A DNA stretch of 64,000 bases from Kyrpidia tusciae DSM 2912 (GCF_000092905.1 NC_014098.1:2790001-2854000), one strand, 5' to 3'; shown: positions 43,962 to 52,824, counted from the stretch's first letter. Program-made: numbers and translations. Notes: a model not told the origin generated them from the sequence alone.

Positions 43962-44687
43962 CTACTGCCCGGCCGTCTGGGCTCCAGCCGAGGGCTGCTC
44001 GGGAAGAGGCTTGGGCAATGGCTGAGGAGCAGACTGAATCTCCTCGATGATCCGCGCCCGGAGCAATAGAGGTTTGGACGAATCGCCATTTCCGGAGGGC
44101 TGGGGCAGAGCCATATCCGCATTCGCGCTGGGCGGCGTGCTCCCCGAAGCGCCGCCCCCCGCCGTTGCTGCACCCTGGCTTGGTGCGGACATCTCCGGCG
44201 GCGCGGCGGGAGTCAGAAACGGTACGCTATCCGAGGGCGAACCCTGTGTACCCGCACCCGCCTGCGGGGCCCCTCCGGGTCCGGCAACAGGAGATTTTGC
44301 AGCCGCCGGACCGCCTTTCTGACCGGGAACCTCGGGCACCACTCCGTAGATCACGACCCGCTCCCCGACAAACAGTTCACCTTCTCCCATCGGCTGCCCG
44401 AAGGAAGTCTGAAACTCCGCCGTCGACGTATCCACCCGATATGTGGGCCCAAGCATAATGTATAATGCGCATACTTTTCCCGGCGGGCACGTCGGACGCC
44501 AATCGTCAGCCTTGACCGTCGCCCACCCGGGTTGTACCTCGGTGACCTGCCCTTGAATCACCACATCCCGCCAGACCGGGTCCACGGGCGCCTGCGCCCC
44601 GGAGCCCACCGCCGGGCCCGCCGTCAACCCCGGTACGGCCCCAACAAATGAAGCCATCAAAGCCCCCACCGCCATCGCGGTTTTCAC
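43962..44687 (-). CDS. Secreted protein with an OB-like domain and Pro/Ala/Gly-rich tail
   Basis: 241 residues from GTG 44687 (GGGAGGGG upstream). A signal peptide (about 1-24) is followed by a beta-rich domain (about 40-118): VVIQGQVTEVQPGWATVKADDW, CPPGKVC (a possible disulphide), YRVDTSTAEF and GERVVIYGVVP, resembling small OB-type exported domains. The second half is low-complexity Pro/Ala/Gly. I do not recognise the family. GC is high. Confidence 0.6.
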   Translation of the reverse strand: MKTAMAVGALMASFVGAVPGLTAGPAVGSGAQAPVDPVWRDVVIQGQVTEVQPGWATVKADDWRPTCPPGKVCALYIMLGPTYRVDTSTAEFQTSFGQPMGEGELFVGERVVIYGVVPEVPGQKGGPAAAKSPVAGPGGAPQAGAGTQGSPSDSVPFLTPAAPPEMSAPSQGAATAGGGASGSTPPSANADMALPQPSGNGDSSKPLLLRARIIEEIQSAPQPLPKPLPEQPSAGAQTAGQ

Positions 44688-44973
44688 CGTAATCCCCTCC
44701 CGGTCTCTCGACCTTCCGATCTACTCATCCTAATAGACGGGCGGGCCGGCCGATTTGTTCCCGGCGGGAGTTTTAAATAGCCCATGCCTAGGCTCGGGGA
44801 CCGCACGGGACCCACCGGAATGAGACCACACCAGGGCTGGGGGAGGCGGGGATTTGGTTCGGGGCTCGCGAAGTCCCCGGGGCAGAAGCACTTCGGGAAA
44901 CGGGCATTAAGGATCAAGCGGTTCATAACCTCCGGAACCTCTTCGCTCACATCAAGACCCCAGGGTCTAATGG

Positions 44974-45444
44974 TCACGACAACGTTCTCCCGTGCTCATC
45001 GAACCACTCGATCTCACTAATGCCACATCCTGGAATACTAGTGGAAAGCAATAGAAACAAGCCAAACTTGTAATCCAGGTGCCGTATGTATTGTTTCAAC
45101 TTGTCCTTATCGGTTTCTGGATCCACCTGGGTAGGAAGCTTCTTCATCTCTATGGCAAGCAGATTTGAGGATGTCCCCCTGTGGTGAATAATGATGTCGG
45201 GATACGCTCGCCGCTCACCGCGACTACCAAGGTTTATCAGCTTGGGATTATAGCCGTTACGGTTATATTCACAGTCAATATTCCATGATGAAAATTCTTT
45301 CTCGAGATATACTGCGAGCCTGTGGGCAATAGTTCGTTCGTGTACATCGATTTCGAACAGGTAAATGTCATTGCGGATCAGCATATTAAGACTCTTTTCT
45401 ACTCTCTTTCTCACCACGTAAAAATCTGGGCGAAACATTTTCAT
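44974..45444 (-). CDS. Orphan PD-(D/E)XK nuclease-like protein
   Basis: 156 residues; GGAGGTG 8 nt before ATG. The core reads AYPDIIIHHRG then LLAIEMKK (about 82-101), the Asp and Glu-x-Lys pattern of the restriction-endonuclease fold. An N-terminal conserved-looking segment ERTIAHRLAVYLEKEF precedes it, as in standalone nuclease-like proteins of unknown role. Codon use is clearly A+T-richer than the surrounding genes. It has no methyltransferase partner and abuts an IS remnant, so lateral arrival is likely. Confidence 0.65.
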   Translation of the reverse strand: MKMFRPDFYVVRKRVEKSLNMLIRNDIYLFEIDVHERTIAHRLAVYLEKEFSSWNIDCEYNRNGYNPKLINLGSRGERRAYPDIIIHHRGTSSNLLAIEMKKLPTQVDPETDKDKLKQYIRHLDYKFGLFLLLSTSIPGCGISEIEWFDEHGRTLS

Positions 45445-45462
45445 GGAATTAGCACCTCCCCG

Positions 45463-45807
45463 TCACAACACATGCGGCCATTCTTCACCCCTACAACCTT
45501 GTATTTTCACGGCTGTGCGCACCAGTACAGGGTGCAGCCGCCCTGCGCAAGGATAGTCGACGACCTCCCACACCACTTGGATCACAGGCATGGCGGCCCA
45601 ATAGCGCAGAGGGCGGGGTTCGGCTCTGGCGCCGCCGCGACTCTTTGGTGGGGTCTTCAGGGTGGCGATGGCGTATTTGCGGGCATATCCCAGTGTCTCT
45701 TGCAACTCGTCCAGGATCTGTGATTTTTGCGATCGGCTACGTGCTCGCAGGTAGCGCATCCACATCGTGTTCAAGCATTCCCGCCGACTCTGCATGGACA
45801 TCCACAC
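45463..45807 (-). pseudogene. N-terminal remnant of an rve-type IS transposase
   Basis: Reads MRYLRARSRSQKSQILDEL, ETLGYARKYAIATLK, RPLRYWAAMPVIQVVW then EVVDYPCAGRLHPVL. This is the N-terminal HTH region of integrase-core transposases (usually ..KSRILDE..TGYHRKYA..; VWE..DYPCAKRL). It stops where the catalytic core should begin; the rest is missing. Its insertion probably cut the adjacent xdhC-type gene. Confidence 0.65.
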
Positions 45808-45813
45808 CGCGAT

Positions 45814-45876
45814 CCCTTCGGTAAGATTTCTTCATGAGTGAGCCAACCCCCTTTCGGTAAGATTTTAACTGAGTGA
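45814..45876. repeat. Pair of 28-bp imperfect direct repeats (IS end)
   Basis: CCCTTCGGTAAGATTTCTTC at 45814 and CCCTTTCGGTAAGATTTTAA at 45848 (each continuing to GAGTGA) lie upstream of the transposase remnant. They look like transposase-binding repeats at an IS end; the xdhC homology resumes immediately after the second copy. Confidence 0.55.
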
Positions 45877-46608
45877 TTGCGGACGTGCGCATCCGAGGGC
45901 ACGGTGGAACTGTTTCTGGAACCCAAGAACATGGATCCCCCGCTGATCATTGTGGGGACGTCCCCGATCGCCCTCGCCCTGGAAGAATGGGCGCCCCGAT
46001 TCGCCCTGGCGCCGCTCCGGATCTCTCTGGAAGAGGCGGCACCCGGCGGCGTTGCGGACGAACCGCCGACCAGGCTGCGCAATCAACTGGATCTTCACAC
46101 CGGCACGGCGGCCTATGGCGTGGTGGCCACGATGGGGGTATACGATGTCGACGGACTGCTGGCCCTGTCCGCCCTGCCACTCCGGTATCTGGGCTTGGTC
46201 ACCAGCCCGAAACGCTGGACAGCCATGCGCACCGATCTGGCGGCAGCGGGTGCTTCGAGCGAATTCATCGACTTCGTCACAGCGCCCGCGGGGTTCGATA
46301 TCGGCGCCCTGGGTCCCCAAGAGATCGCCCTCAGTATTCTGGCACAAATCGTGGAGCGCCGCCGCCGCCACGCCCAGGTGCGCTGGCGGGGACAATCGGC
46401 CGAAAGGCATCCGGAACCCGACGAGGCCGCGCACAGCCGAGAGCTTGCGGCCCCCCGACAAGTGATCGATCCGGTCTGCGGAATGACCGTGGACTTGGAA
46501 AAGTCTCCTCACCGTTTGGTGCTGGACGGAACGACCTACGGGTTTTGCTGCGCCGGGTGTCGGGACCGTTTTGCGCGCGATCCGGAAACCTATCTGAGCC
46601 ACGCTTGA
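45877..46608 (+). pseudogene. XdhC-type protein fused to a YHS domain, N-terminus lost
   Basis: The frame enters at the IS end and reads GTVELFLEP, PPLIIVGTSPIALALEEWAP, the Rossmann-type C-terminal domain of XdhC/CoxI (GVVATMG, YLGLVTSPKRW, IGALGPQEIALSILAQIV). Residues about 195-243 are a YHS domain (DPVCGMTVDLEKSPH, GFCCAGCRDRFARDPETY), a metal-binding Cys motif. The usual N-terminal domain (about 100 residues) is missing, cut by the IS. A TTG at 45877 could restart translation without a clear ribosome site. Confidence 0.7.
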
Positions 46609-46707
46609 CGAGCCACCGCATGGGGATCCGTCGGCAACGTCCGGACTTTGGGCCGGAGATCGGCGGCGGCACAAGCATGGACAGAAATCATGTGAGGAGG
46701 CAAAGCC

Positions 46708-47064
46708 ATCCGAACATATGGAGGAGAATATACCCTTGAGCTGCCGAGGGAAAAGGTTTGGGAGTTTTTGATCGATCCCCATCGAGTGGGGCCTTGTATT
46801 CCCGATTTGCTCGAATTGAAGGTCGAGAGTGAGAATCGTTTCACCACTCGTGTGAAGGGCGGCGGAATGGGCAGCGGAGTTGACATGAAAGCGGAAGCGA
46901 CGCTCAACGATGTGGATGGGGGGACCCTCTTGAAATGGCGGTGCGACGCGTCGATCAGCGGGCCCATCGCGAGTCTCGGCGGGCGTCTGATTGACAATGA
47001 GGCGCGCAAAATCATTGAAAAGGTCTTTGCAAATCTGGAGAATGCACTGGTCGTTTCGGTATAG
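46708..47064 (+). CDS. coxG: CoxG-like SRPBCC protein, short form with unusual start
   Basis: 118 residues if begun at ATC 46708, the codon lying exactly 7 nt after AGGAGG where ATG would be expected; no in-frame ATG or GTG precedes the conserved EYTLELPREKVWEFL. CoxG proteins (START/SRPBCC fold) recruit the CoxD AAA protein to the membrane during CO dehydrogenase maturation. Compared with family members, about 30 residues seem absent between ENRFTTRVK and GGGMGSGVDM. It may be a decayed or mutated gene; TTG 46768 gives a truncated product. Confidence 0.6.
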   Translation: MRTYGGEYTLELPREKVWEFLIDPHRVGPCIPDLLELKVESENRFTTRVKGGGMGSGVDMKAEATLNDVDGGTLLKWRCDASISGPIASLGGRLIDNEARKIIEKVFANLENALVVSV

Positions 47065-47082
47065 AAACGGGAGGATAACCGG

Positions 47083-47943
47083 ATGAACGAACAGGTGCGC
47101 CGACTCCAAAAGGAATTGCGGCGGGCCCACTATGTGGCGGAGGAAGGGCTGGCCACTGTCCTGCACTTGGCACAGCGGCTGGCCCGTCCGCTGTTGTTGG
47201 AAGGCCCCGCGGGTGTGGGAAAAACGGCGTTGGCGAAGGCGCTCGCCGCCGTCCGTTCCGTGAATCTCGTTCGCCTGCAATGCTATGAGGGGCTGGACGC
47301 GAGCCAGGCGTTGTATGATTGGGATTACCCGAAACAGTTGCTGACGGCGCGCACGGCTTTCGCCGACGGCGCCGTAAACCAGGCGGCGCTTTACAGTGAG
47401 CCGTTTCTCATCGAACGCCCGCTTTTGCGGGCTCTCCGGGAAAGGCCGGCTCCGGTGCTGCTCATCGACGAAGTGGATCGGGCCGACGAGGAATTCGAGG
47501 CGCTGTTGCTGGAATTTCTGTCGGAATTCCAATTGACCATTCCCGAGTTGGGAACCTTCCGCGCCGATGAGCCGCCGATGGTGCTGTTGACCTCCAATCG
47601 CACCCGTGACTTATCGGACGCATTGCGCCGACGCTGTCTGTACATTTGGGTCGATTACCCGTCTTTGGAACAGGAGGCGGACATTGTCTCCCTGCATGTG
47701 CCGCGGATCGCGCCGGACCTCGCGAAACAAATCGCGCGCGCCGTGCGGAGGTTGCGCAAGTTGTCCCTGCTCAAGCCCCCCGGACTGGCGGAAACGATCG
47801 ATTTTGCCCAGGCCTTGACCGAACTGGAGGTACACGAGTTGGACGAAGGGGTCATTCGCCTAACCCTCGGATGTTTGTTGAAAACCCAGGAAGACCTGGA
47901 GCTGGTGCGGGAGAGGGGACTCGACGTACTATGGAACGCCTGA
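47083..47943 (+). CDS. coxD: MoxR-type AAA+ ATPase (CoxD-like)
   Basis: 286 residues; GGGAGGATAACCGG before ATG. Walker A GPAGVGKTALAKALA (about 44-58), Walker B VLLIDEVDRADEEFEALLLE (about 125-145), sensor VLLTSNRTRDLSDALRRR. MoxR proteins of this branch act with a VWA protein to mature molybdenum CO dehydrogenase (insertion of Cu and S in the CoxL active site). It overlaps the following VWA gene by 13 bp and follows coxG, the usual gene order. Confidence 0.87.
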   Translation: MNEQVRRLQKELRRAHYVAEEGLATVLHLAQRLARPLLLEGPAGVGKTALAKALAAVRSVNLVRLQCYEGLDASQALYDWDYPKQLLTARTAFADGAVNQAALYSEPFLIERPLLRALRERPAPVLLIDEVDRADEEFEALLLEFLSEFQLTIPELGTFRADEPPMVLLTSNRTRDLSDALRRRCLYIWVDYPSLEQEADIVSLHVPRIAPDLAKQIARAVRRLRKLSLLKPPGLAETIDFAQALTELEVHELDEGVIRLTLGCLLKTQEDLELVRERGLDVLWNA

Positions 47944-49058
47944 TCCTTGACGGGATTGGCCGGTTCACGGGCGACATCGTCACCCAGGTGACCCATTTTG
48001 CGCCCTGGCTGCGAAACCATGGGTTTCGCGCCGGGATTTCGGAAACGTTGACCGCCGTCGCCGCCCTGGCGGAATTGAACCTCGACAGCATGGACGAGGT
48101 CTGCAGCGCCTTTCGGGCGATCTATTCCCGAACACCGGCGGAATGGGGCATCTTTCCGAGTTTGTTTGAGCGATATTTTTGCGGTCGGGGAGTGCGACTG
48201 GAGGAGAAGCGCCGCCTGCAGCCGGATGATTCGATCGGCGGCGCCGGCGCCGGTCGGCAGACGGAGCGCCCGCCGGGGGAAACTGTCCAGGGGTTTCTCG
48301 CCGGATATCATCCGTACGACGGCGAACGGTTCGCATTGCGGGCGGACGAGCGGGTGCTGAAAGACGTGGTTCAGTTCACCCGGCTGGCGGTGCGTACGAT
48401 GGACGCACCGCGGGGCCGCAAGTGGCGATCCCGGGGAAGGGAAAAAATCGACTTGCGCCAAACCATGCGGTGCGCCCTGCGCCTGGCCGGGGAGCCCTTC
48501 GTCCTCAGAATGCGCCGGCGCCGTCCCGACAAGCCGCGAATTGTTCTGGCCCTCGACATTTCCGGCTCCATGAAGCCCTATGCGCCGTTTCTCGCGGCTC
48601 TCGCCTGGTCGTTCACCCGGGCCCGGGCGCGCACGCAAATCTTTCTCTTTTCCACGCGGCTGCTGCGGGTGACGTCGCTCATCGCCCGCAAAGGGGTTTC
48701 GGGCATTCCGTTATCCGACCTGCCGGGACTTCGGGGCGGCACTCGGATCGGCGGCGCGTTGGAACAATTGCTTCGGCGCTATCCCAGTTTGCTCCATCGC
48801 CGCACCTGCGTCATCATCGCGTCGGATGGATTTGATGCCGGCCACCCGGAGCGCATGCATACTTCCATGCGCGACCTGGCGGGCCGGGTGGGCCGCGTGG
48901 TGTGGATCAATCCACTGCTCGGCGAGCCGGGATATGAGCCGGCATCGGCGGGCATGTCAATGGCGTTGCCGTACATCGACGCTTTTATCGATGTCCACGA
49001 CGCGGCGACCTGGAAAAAAGCGGTGCTGGGCGGAGCGCTGCGAAGATCGGCGCCCTGA
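47931..49058 (+). CDS. coxE: VWA-domain protein (CoxE-like)
   Basis: 375 residues from ATG 47931, overlapping coxD; the longer frame back to 47646 is antisense-like noise within coxD. The N-terminal region (RNHGFRAGISETLTAVAAL) and the MIDAS motif IVLALDISGSMKPYA (about 200), RGGTRIGGAL and IASDGFDAGHPERM define the CoxE family. It partners the MoxR ATPase in CO dehydrogenase activation. The ribosome site is weak, consistent with translational coupling. Confidence 0.87.
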   Translation: MERLILDGIGRFTGDIVTQVTHFAPWLRNHGFRAGISETLTAVAALAELNLDSMDEVCSAFRAIYSRTPAEWGIFPSLFERYFCGRGVRLEEKRRLQPDDSIGGAGAGRQTERPPGETVQGFLAGYHPYDGERFALRADERVLKDVVQFTRLAVRTMDAPRGRKWRSRGREKIDLRQTMRCALRLAGEPFVLRMRRRRPDKPRIVLALDISGSMKPYAPFLAALAWSFTRARARTQIFLFSTRLLRVTSLIARKGVSGIPLSDLPGLRGGTRIGGALEQLLRRYPSLLHRRTCVIIASDGFDAGHPERMHTSMRDLAGRVGRVVWINPLLGEPGYEPASAGMSMALPYIDAFIDVHDAATWKKAVLGGALRRSAP

Positions 49059-49074
49059 GCCGCCCCCTGAATCA

Positions 49075-50127
49075 TCAACCATGAATTTTCTCCCGCCCGT
49101 GCAGCGGTTCACCCAAGCGGCCGGATCGCACAGCCAGCAATTCGGACACGATCGAAACCGCCACTTCGTCGATCGTTTCTGCGCCTATATCCAGTCCAAT
49201 GGGCGCATGGATCGGAGCGCTGTCGAAGTCGGCGCCGATGTTGCCGAGCATTTCCTGGGTTCGCGACACGGGGCCCAGCACGCCGACGAATTTGGGCCGG
49301 GCTTGCAACGCCAGGCGCAACGCCGCTTCATCCCGCAATTGCAAGTGGTTCATGATGACCCACCAGCTTTCCGCCAATGGCGCGGGATCCGCTTGGTCCG
49401 GTTCGACCACCAGGTGTTCGGCCGCGGGAAAACGACCGGTCCCGTTAAATTCTTTGCGCGGGTCGAGCACGGTGACGCGAAACCCGCATTTGGCGGCGAG
49501 GGCCGCCACGGGCACCGCGTCGTGGCCCGCGCCGCAGATGATCAGCCGTTCGTTCGGCCGCATCGTGTCGACGTAAAAGCGCCGGCCGTCGACGACGGCG
49601 ACTTCCGCCCTCGTCCGGCTCCAGATGCGCTGCGTCAATTGCTGCACGACGGCTTCCGGCAATTCGTCCATATCGCCGGCAATCGGATTTGTGCCCTCAA
49701 AGACAGCGCGGACCCCGGTCGGCAATTCGATGGCCAACGAGATGACGCGATCTTCGGCCACGGCCTCCCGCACCGATTGCCAAAACGGGTCCGAGGAATG
49801 AACGGGAAAAATGGCGACTTCCATGGTTCCTTTACAACCAATCCCGAGGGACCACAACTCGCTTTCACTGAGATCGTAATGGACGAGGCGGGGTTTGCCT
49901 TCCTCGATGGCCTTCTCCGCCCATCCGTAGAGGTCCGATTCGAGGCAACCGCCGCTGAGGGTTCCCAGCATCTTCCCTTTTTCCGTCATCATCATTTTGG
50001 CGCCGGGAAGGCGATAGGCCGAGCCTTTCACCTGGGTAATCGTCAACAGAGCGGTTCGTTCTCCGTCCGACCAGGCCTGTTGTATGCGGGCAAACATTTC
50101 GCGCGCTTCATCGATCCTTGACACCAT
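49075..50127 (-). CDS. XdhC/CoxI family molybdoenzyme maturation protein
   Basis: 350 residues from an initiator before VSRIDEAREMFARIQ (track start 50127). Complete two-domain build: N-terminal VKGSAYRLPGAKMMM and GTLSGGCLESDL, C-terminal Rossmann IICGAGHDAVPVAALAAKCG and KFVGVLGPVSRTQEM with IGLDIGAETIDEVAVSIV. XdhC proteins bind the molybdenum cofactor and support its sulfuration before insertion into xanthine or CO dehydrogenases. It is convergent with coxE. The truncated XdhC at 45877 would be its redundant paralogue. Confidence 0.88.
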   Translation of the reverse strand: MVSRIDEAREMFARIQQAWSDGERTALLTITQVKGSAYRLPGAKMMMTEKGKMLGTLSGGCLESDLYGWAEKAIEEGKPRLVHYDLSESELWSLGIGCKGTMEVAIFPVHSSDPFWQSVREAVAEDRVISLAIELPTGVRAVFEGTNPIAGDMDELPEAVVQQLTQRIWSRTRAEVAVVDGRRFYVDTMRPNERLIICGAGHDAVPVAALAAKCGFRVTVLDPRKEFNGTGRFPAAEHLVVEPDQADPAPLAESWWVIMNHLQLRDEAALRLALQARPKFVGVLGPVSRTQEMLGNIGADFDSAPIHAPIGLDIGAETIDEVAVSIVSELLAVRSGRLGEPLHGREKIHG

Positions 50128-50368
50128 TGATCATCTCCTTGGCTGAACTGGAGGCCGATTCGACAACTGATCGAGATGGCTCCCATCCCGGGGAGCCGAG
50201 GATTCATGGCGAAGTCGGGCTCGACTTAGAGTTAAAGGTTCATCTTGGATTCACAAGACTATTATAGAATATTAGAATGAACTTTTTATATATCCAAATG
50301 GGTGTTTCTTCATGCCCGGTCGGTTACGGCCTTTGGCACTCATTATACCAAGAAAGGTGGTCAACATC

Positions 50369-50881
50369 GTGGATCGACTGTATCGGACAACGGGGTGGAG
50401 CTGTGCTTGGGGCAGCGTTTCCGCAGCCTTCTTCGGCGGCATCCTCGATTTCCTGGCGGGCACATCCGGGCTGCTGACCTTGATCCTCGCCGGCGCAGGT
50501 TCCCTTTCCGGCAGTTATTTGGGACTCAGGATCGGATTGAAAGATGTCCAAGATCTGTTGTCTTCGACGAATCACCCTTTTGAGGTCGTCGGAATCCACA
50601 AACAACATGGAGCCATGTGGTCCCTGATGGGTGCCATGGTGGGCGGAGTGGCCGGGTCGACGGTCGGGACGGTCCTGGCTGCCGCCGGATGGACGTTGTC
50701 CATGCATCGTGTGCCCGGCATGATGGACTTTATGTCCATTGTCAACGTCATGATGGGGGGCGGGATGGGCGGCATGACCGGAGGGGTGATCGGTGCGTGG
50801 CGAAGCGCCATTCGCGTCGGATTCGTCGGAGAAAAAAGAGAGTTGCCATTGTCAGGTCAAAAGACGAAGTCGGAGGTATAG
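50369..50881 (+). CDS. Small Gly-rich membrane protein of unknown function
   Basis: 170 residues from GTG 50369 (AAAGGTGG 8 nt upstream), preferred over ATG 50312, which lacks a site. Hydrophobic segments rich in Gly, Ala and Met (about 12-60, 85-115, 125-150) include glycine-zipper-like runs such as VNVMMGGGMGGMTGGVIG. Both termini are charged. No family recognised. An A+T-rich tract with TATAGAAT at about 50262-50270 could be its promoter. Confidence 0.55.
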   Translation: MDRLYRTTGWSCAWGSVSAAFFGGILDFLAGTSGLLTLILAGAGSLSGSYLGLRIGLKDVQDLLSSTNHPFEVVGIHKQHGAMWSLMGAMVGGVAGSTVGTVLAAAGWTLSMHRVPGMMDFMSIVNVMMGGGMGGMTGGVIGAWRSAIRVGFVGEKRELPLSGQKTKSEV

Positions 50882-51233
50882 CCCTATCGACAACATGACC
50901 GCGGCGCCATCGTACAAAACGATGACATCTCCCGGGCGGCGGGCCAGGCGGTCCGGGCCGGGGCGACGTGGTGTTGGTGGGTCACGATGACAACAAAGAG
51001 ACGGCCGTAATCCACGCGCCCTCCGCCACGCCTCCGCAGACGGCACCCTCCCGAGACCCGGCGACGACAGAGTATACCGGATTTTATAGTTAAAGCTAAA
51101 ATACAATCTCACCGACACCCGAGGTCCCCGCCAACTGTCTCCCAACTCAATCGGGACATCGGCCAGGTGCTGCTGGAATTGGGGTGAGATCCCGGGCTCA
51201 TCCCAACTCCCCATAAAATTCCCCCTTCTCCCC
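50882..51233 (-). other. Gene-free stretch, possible trace of an ABC ATPase
   Basis: On the minus strand around 50890-51010 one reads LFVVIVTHQHHVA, like the H-loop of ABC ATPases, and in a shifted frame DRLARRPGDVIVLYDGAAV, like the strand that follows. No Walker or signature motif is left. The rest (51010-51233) shows no gene. The reading is weak and could be chance in GC-rich DNA. Confidence 0.25.
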
Positions 51234-51779
51234 TCAAAAGCTCGGCGGTGTCATCGCCCAGATGGAGCGCGAAATCACACTCCCGGGGTTCGCATAACGA
51301 TGCGAAATCGACGAGGGAAAGCAGATACTGTCGCCCTCGTACAAGTGAATCTCTTGGGCGCCGAGGCGCACGATCAACTCCCCCTCCAGCACATACCCGC
51401 ATTCTTCCCCCTTGTGGGTGACCATCCCCTCGCGATCGTGAGCTTCCCCCGGCTCAATCTCCACGAGCAAAAACTCGATCTGTCCGTGGAGAGAGGGACT
51501 CAACAGGTGGTATTTCACATGGGATCCGGGAAAATGGATGATCTTTCGCTGGTCCCGTCGCACCACCATACTCTCATCTTTCTGTTCTTCAAAAAAATAG
51601 TGCATGGGAACCTCGAGAGCCTGGCAGATGCGCCAAAAAGTGGTCAACGTTGGCACCACCCGGCCCCGTTCCACCTGGCTGATCAGCCCGGGACTCACCT
51701 CGCATTTTTCAGCCAACTCCTGGATAGTCCATCCCTTCTCTTGGCGCACCCGGCGAAGTTTCCCATGATCAAATCCCAT
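51234..51779 (-). CDS. XRE-family regulator with C-terminal cupin domain
   Basis: 181 residues from ATG 51779 (GGGGAGG upstream; ATG 51785 is nearly as good). HTH: LRRVRQEKGWTIQELAEKCEVSPGLISQVERG (about 6-38). The cupin_2 fold runs from about 95 to 175 (EIEPGEAHDREGMVTHKGEECGYVLEGEL, EGDSICFPSSISHRYANPG). Such PuuR-like regulators sense a small ligand through the cupin. It lies next to the end of the dpp-type operon on the same strand and is a plausible regulator of it. Confidence 0.87.
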   Translation of the reverse strand: MGFDHGKLRRVRQEKGWTIQELAEKCEVSPGLISQVERGRVVPTLTTFWRICQALEVPMHYFFEEQKDESMVVRRDQRKIIHFPGSHVKYHLLSPSLHGQIEFLLVEIEPGEAHDREGMVTHKGEECGYVLEGELIVRLGAQEIHLYEGDSICFPSSISHRYANPGSVISRSIWAMTPPSF

Positions 51780-51975
51780 CTCCATCCGCCTCCCCTGGGG
51801 CCCGGCTATCCGCTGCATCCCCGTTCCGTTTGTATGCCTCCCCACCCGCAGATCCGAGATCGCCTCGACTCGCCATCCCGTCCCGGTCTCGTCCGGGCTC
51901 CTACCGGGGTCCTCCGCGGTACCCCGTCTTCACGCAACCCAGGCCCCTGAGCCTCGAAGGTCCGTTCATCCCCTT

Positions 51976-52824
51976 TCACACCACCACCGACGGCACCGAT
52001 TCCAGCAGCTTTTGAGTATACGCCTCCTGGGGTTGTGTAAAGATTTGGTCTGCGTCGCCGACCTCCACCAATCTCCCCTGATACAGAACCCCCACCCGGT
52101 CACAGAAATATTTGACTAAACCCATATTGTGGGAAATAAACAGATACGTCAGTCCAAACTGTTGCTGAAGGTCTTTCAGCAGATTGATCACCTGGGCCTG
52201 GACCGACACATCCAGGGCTGATGTCGGCTCATCGAGAATCACCAGGGCCGGCCGGGTGATGAGAGCCCGGGCGATGGCGATCCGTTGGCGCTGACCCCCG
52301 CTGAATTCGTGGGGCAAGCGATGCAGATGGTCGGGGTGCAGACCCACACGCCGCATGAGCTCCACCAAAGCCTCGTCGTTCCCGTACTCCCGGCGCCGCT
52401 GCGGCGATACCGCCCGCAGAGGCTCCAAAACGATGTCCCGGATGCGCATCCGCGGTTCCAGCGAAGACCGGGGATCCTGAAACACCATCTGAATATCCCC
52501 GTAGGGGAACATCCCCCGCTTCCCGCCCCCCACAAGTATCTGGCCCCGAAAGCGGATTTCACCCCCGTCCGGCTCCTCCAGACCCATGATCAAATGGGCG
52601 AGGGTGGACTTGCCGCTGCCCGATTCCCCCACGAGGCCGAACACCTCGCCAGCCCGCACAGAAAACGAAATCCGATCCGCGGCGATGGTCTCGACGCGCA
52701 GCCCCCGCTTTTTGACCACAAAGCGCTTCACCACGTCCGCCATTTCCAGGAGGGGAGGCTGAGCGCCCGCCGAAGGGTCAGAGTGAGAACCACCAGCGTC
52801 TTCGGCGTAGCTTGTAACTGTCAT
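51976..52824 (-). CDS. dppF: Peptide ABC transporter ATP-binding protein (DppF/OppF)
   Basis: 282 residues from ATG 52824 (GGGGAGGTG upstream), overlapping the dppD stop as ATGA. Walker A GESGSGKST, QMVFQDPRSSLEPRMRI, signature FSGGQRQRIAIARAL, Walker B LVILDEPTSALDV and FISHNMGLVKYFCDRVGVLYQG. The C-terminal oligopeptide extension (QPQEAYTQKLLESVP) is short. Last gene of a five-gene operon read leftward. Confidence 0.9.
   Translation of the reverse strand: MTVTSYAEDAGGSHSDPSAGAQPPLLEMADVVKRFVVKKRGLRVETIAADRISFSVRAGEVFGLVGESGSGKSTLAHLIMGLEEPDGGEIRFRGQILVGGGKRGMFPYGDIQMVFQDPRSSLEPRMRIRDIVLEPLRAVSPQRRREYGNDEALVELMRRVGLHPDHLHRLPHEFSGGQRQRIAIARALITRPALVILDEPTSALDVSVQAQVINLLKDLQQQFGLTYLFISHNMGLVKYFCDRVGVLYQGRLVEVGDADQIFTQPQEAYTQKLLESVPSVVV

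Noticed and set aside
44684-44977. 97-residue minus-strand ORF beginning MTIRPWGLDVSEEV, slightly like the end of TrpF
   Set aside because: The match is about a dozen residues, there is no supporting ribosome site and the rest is not protein-like.
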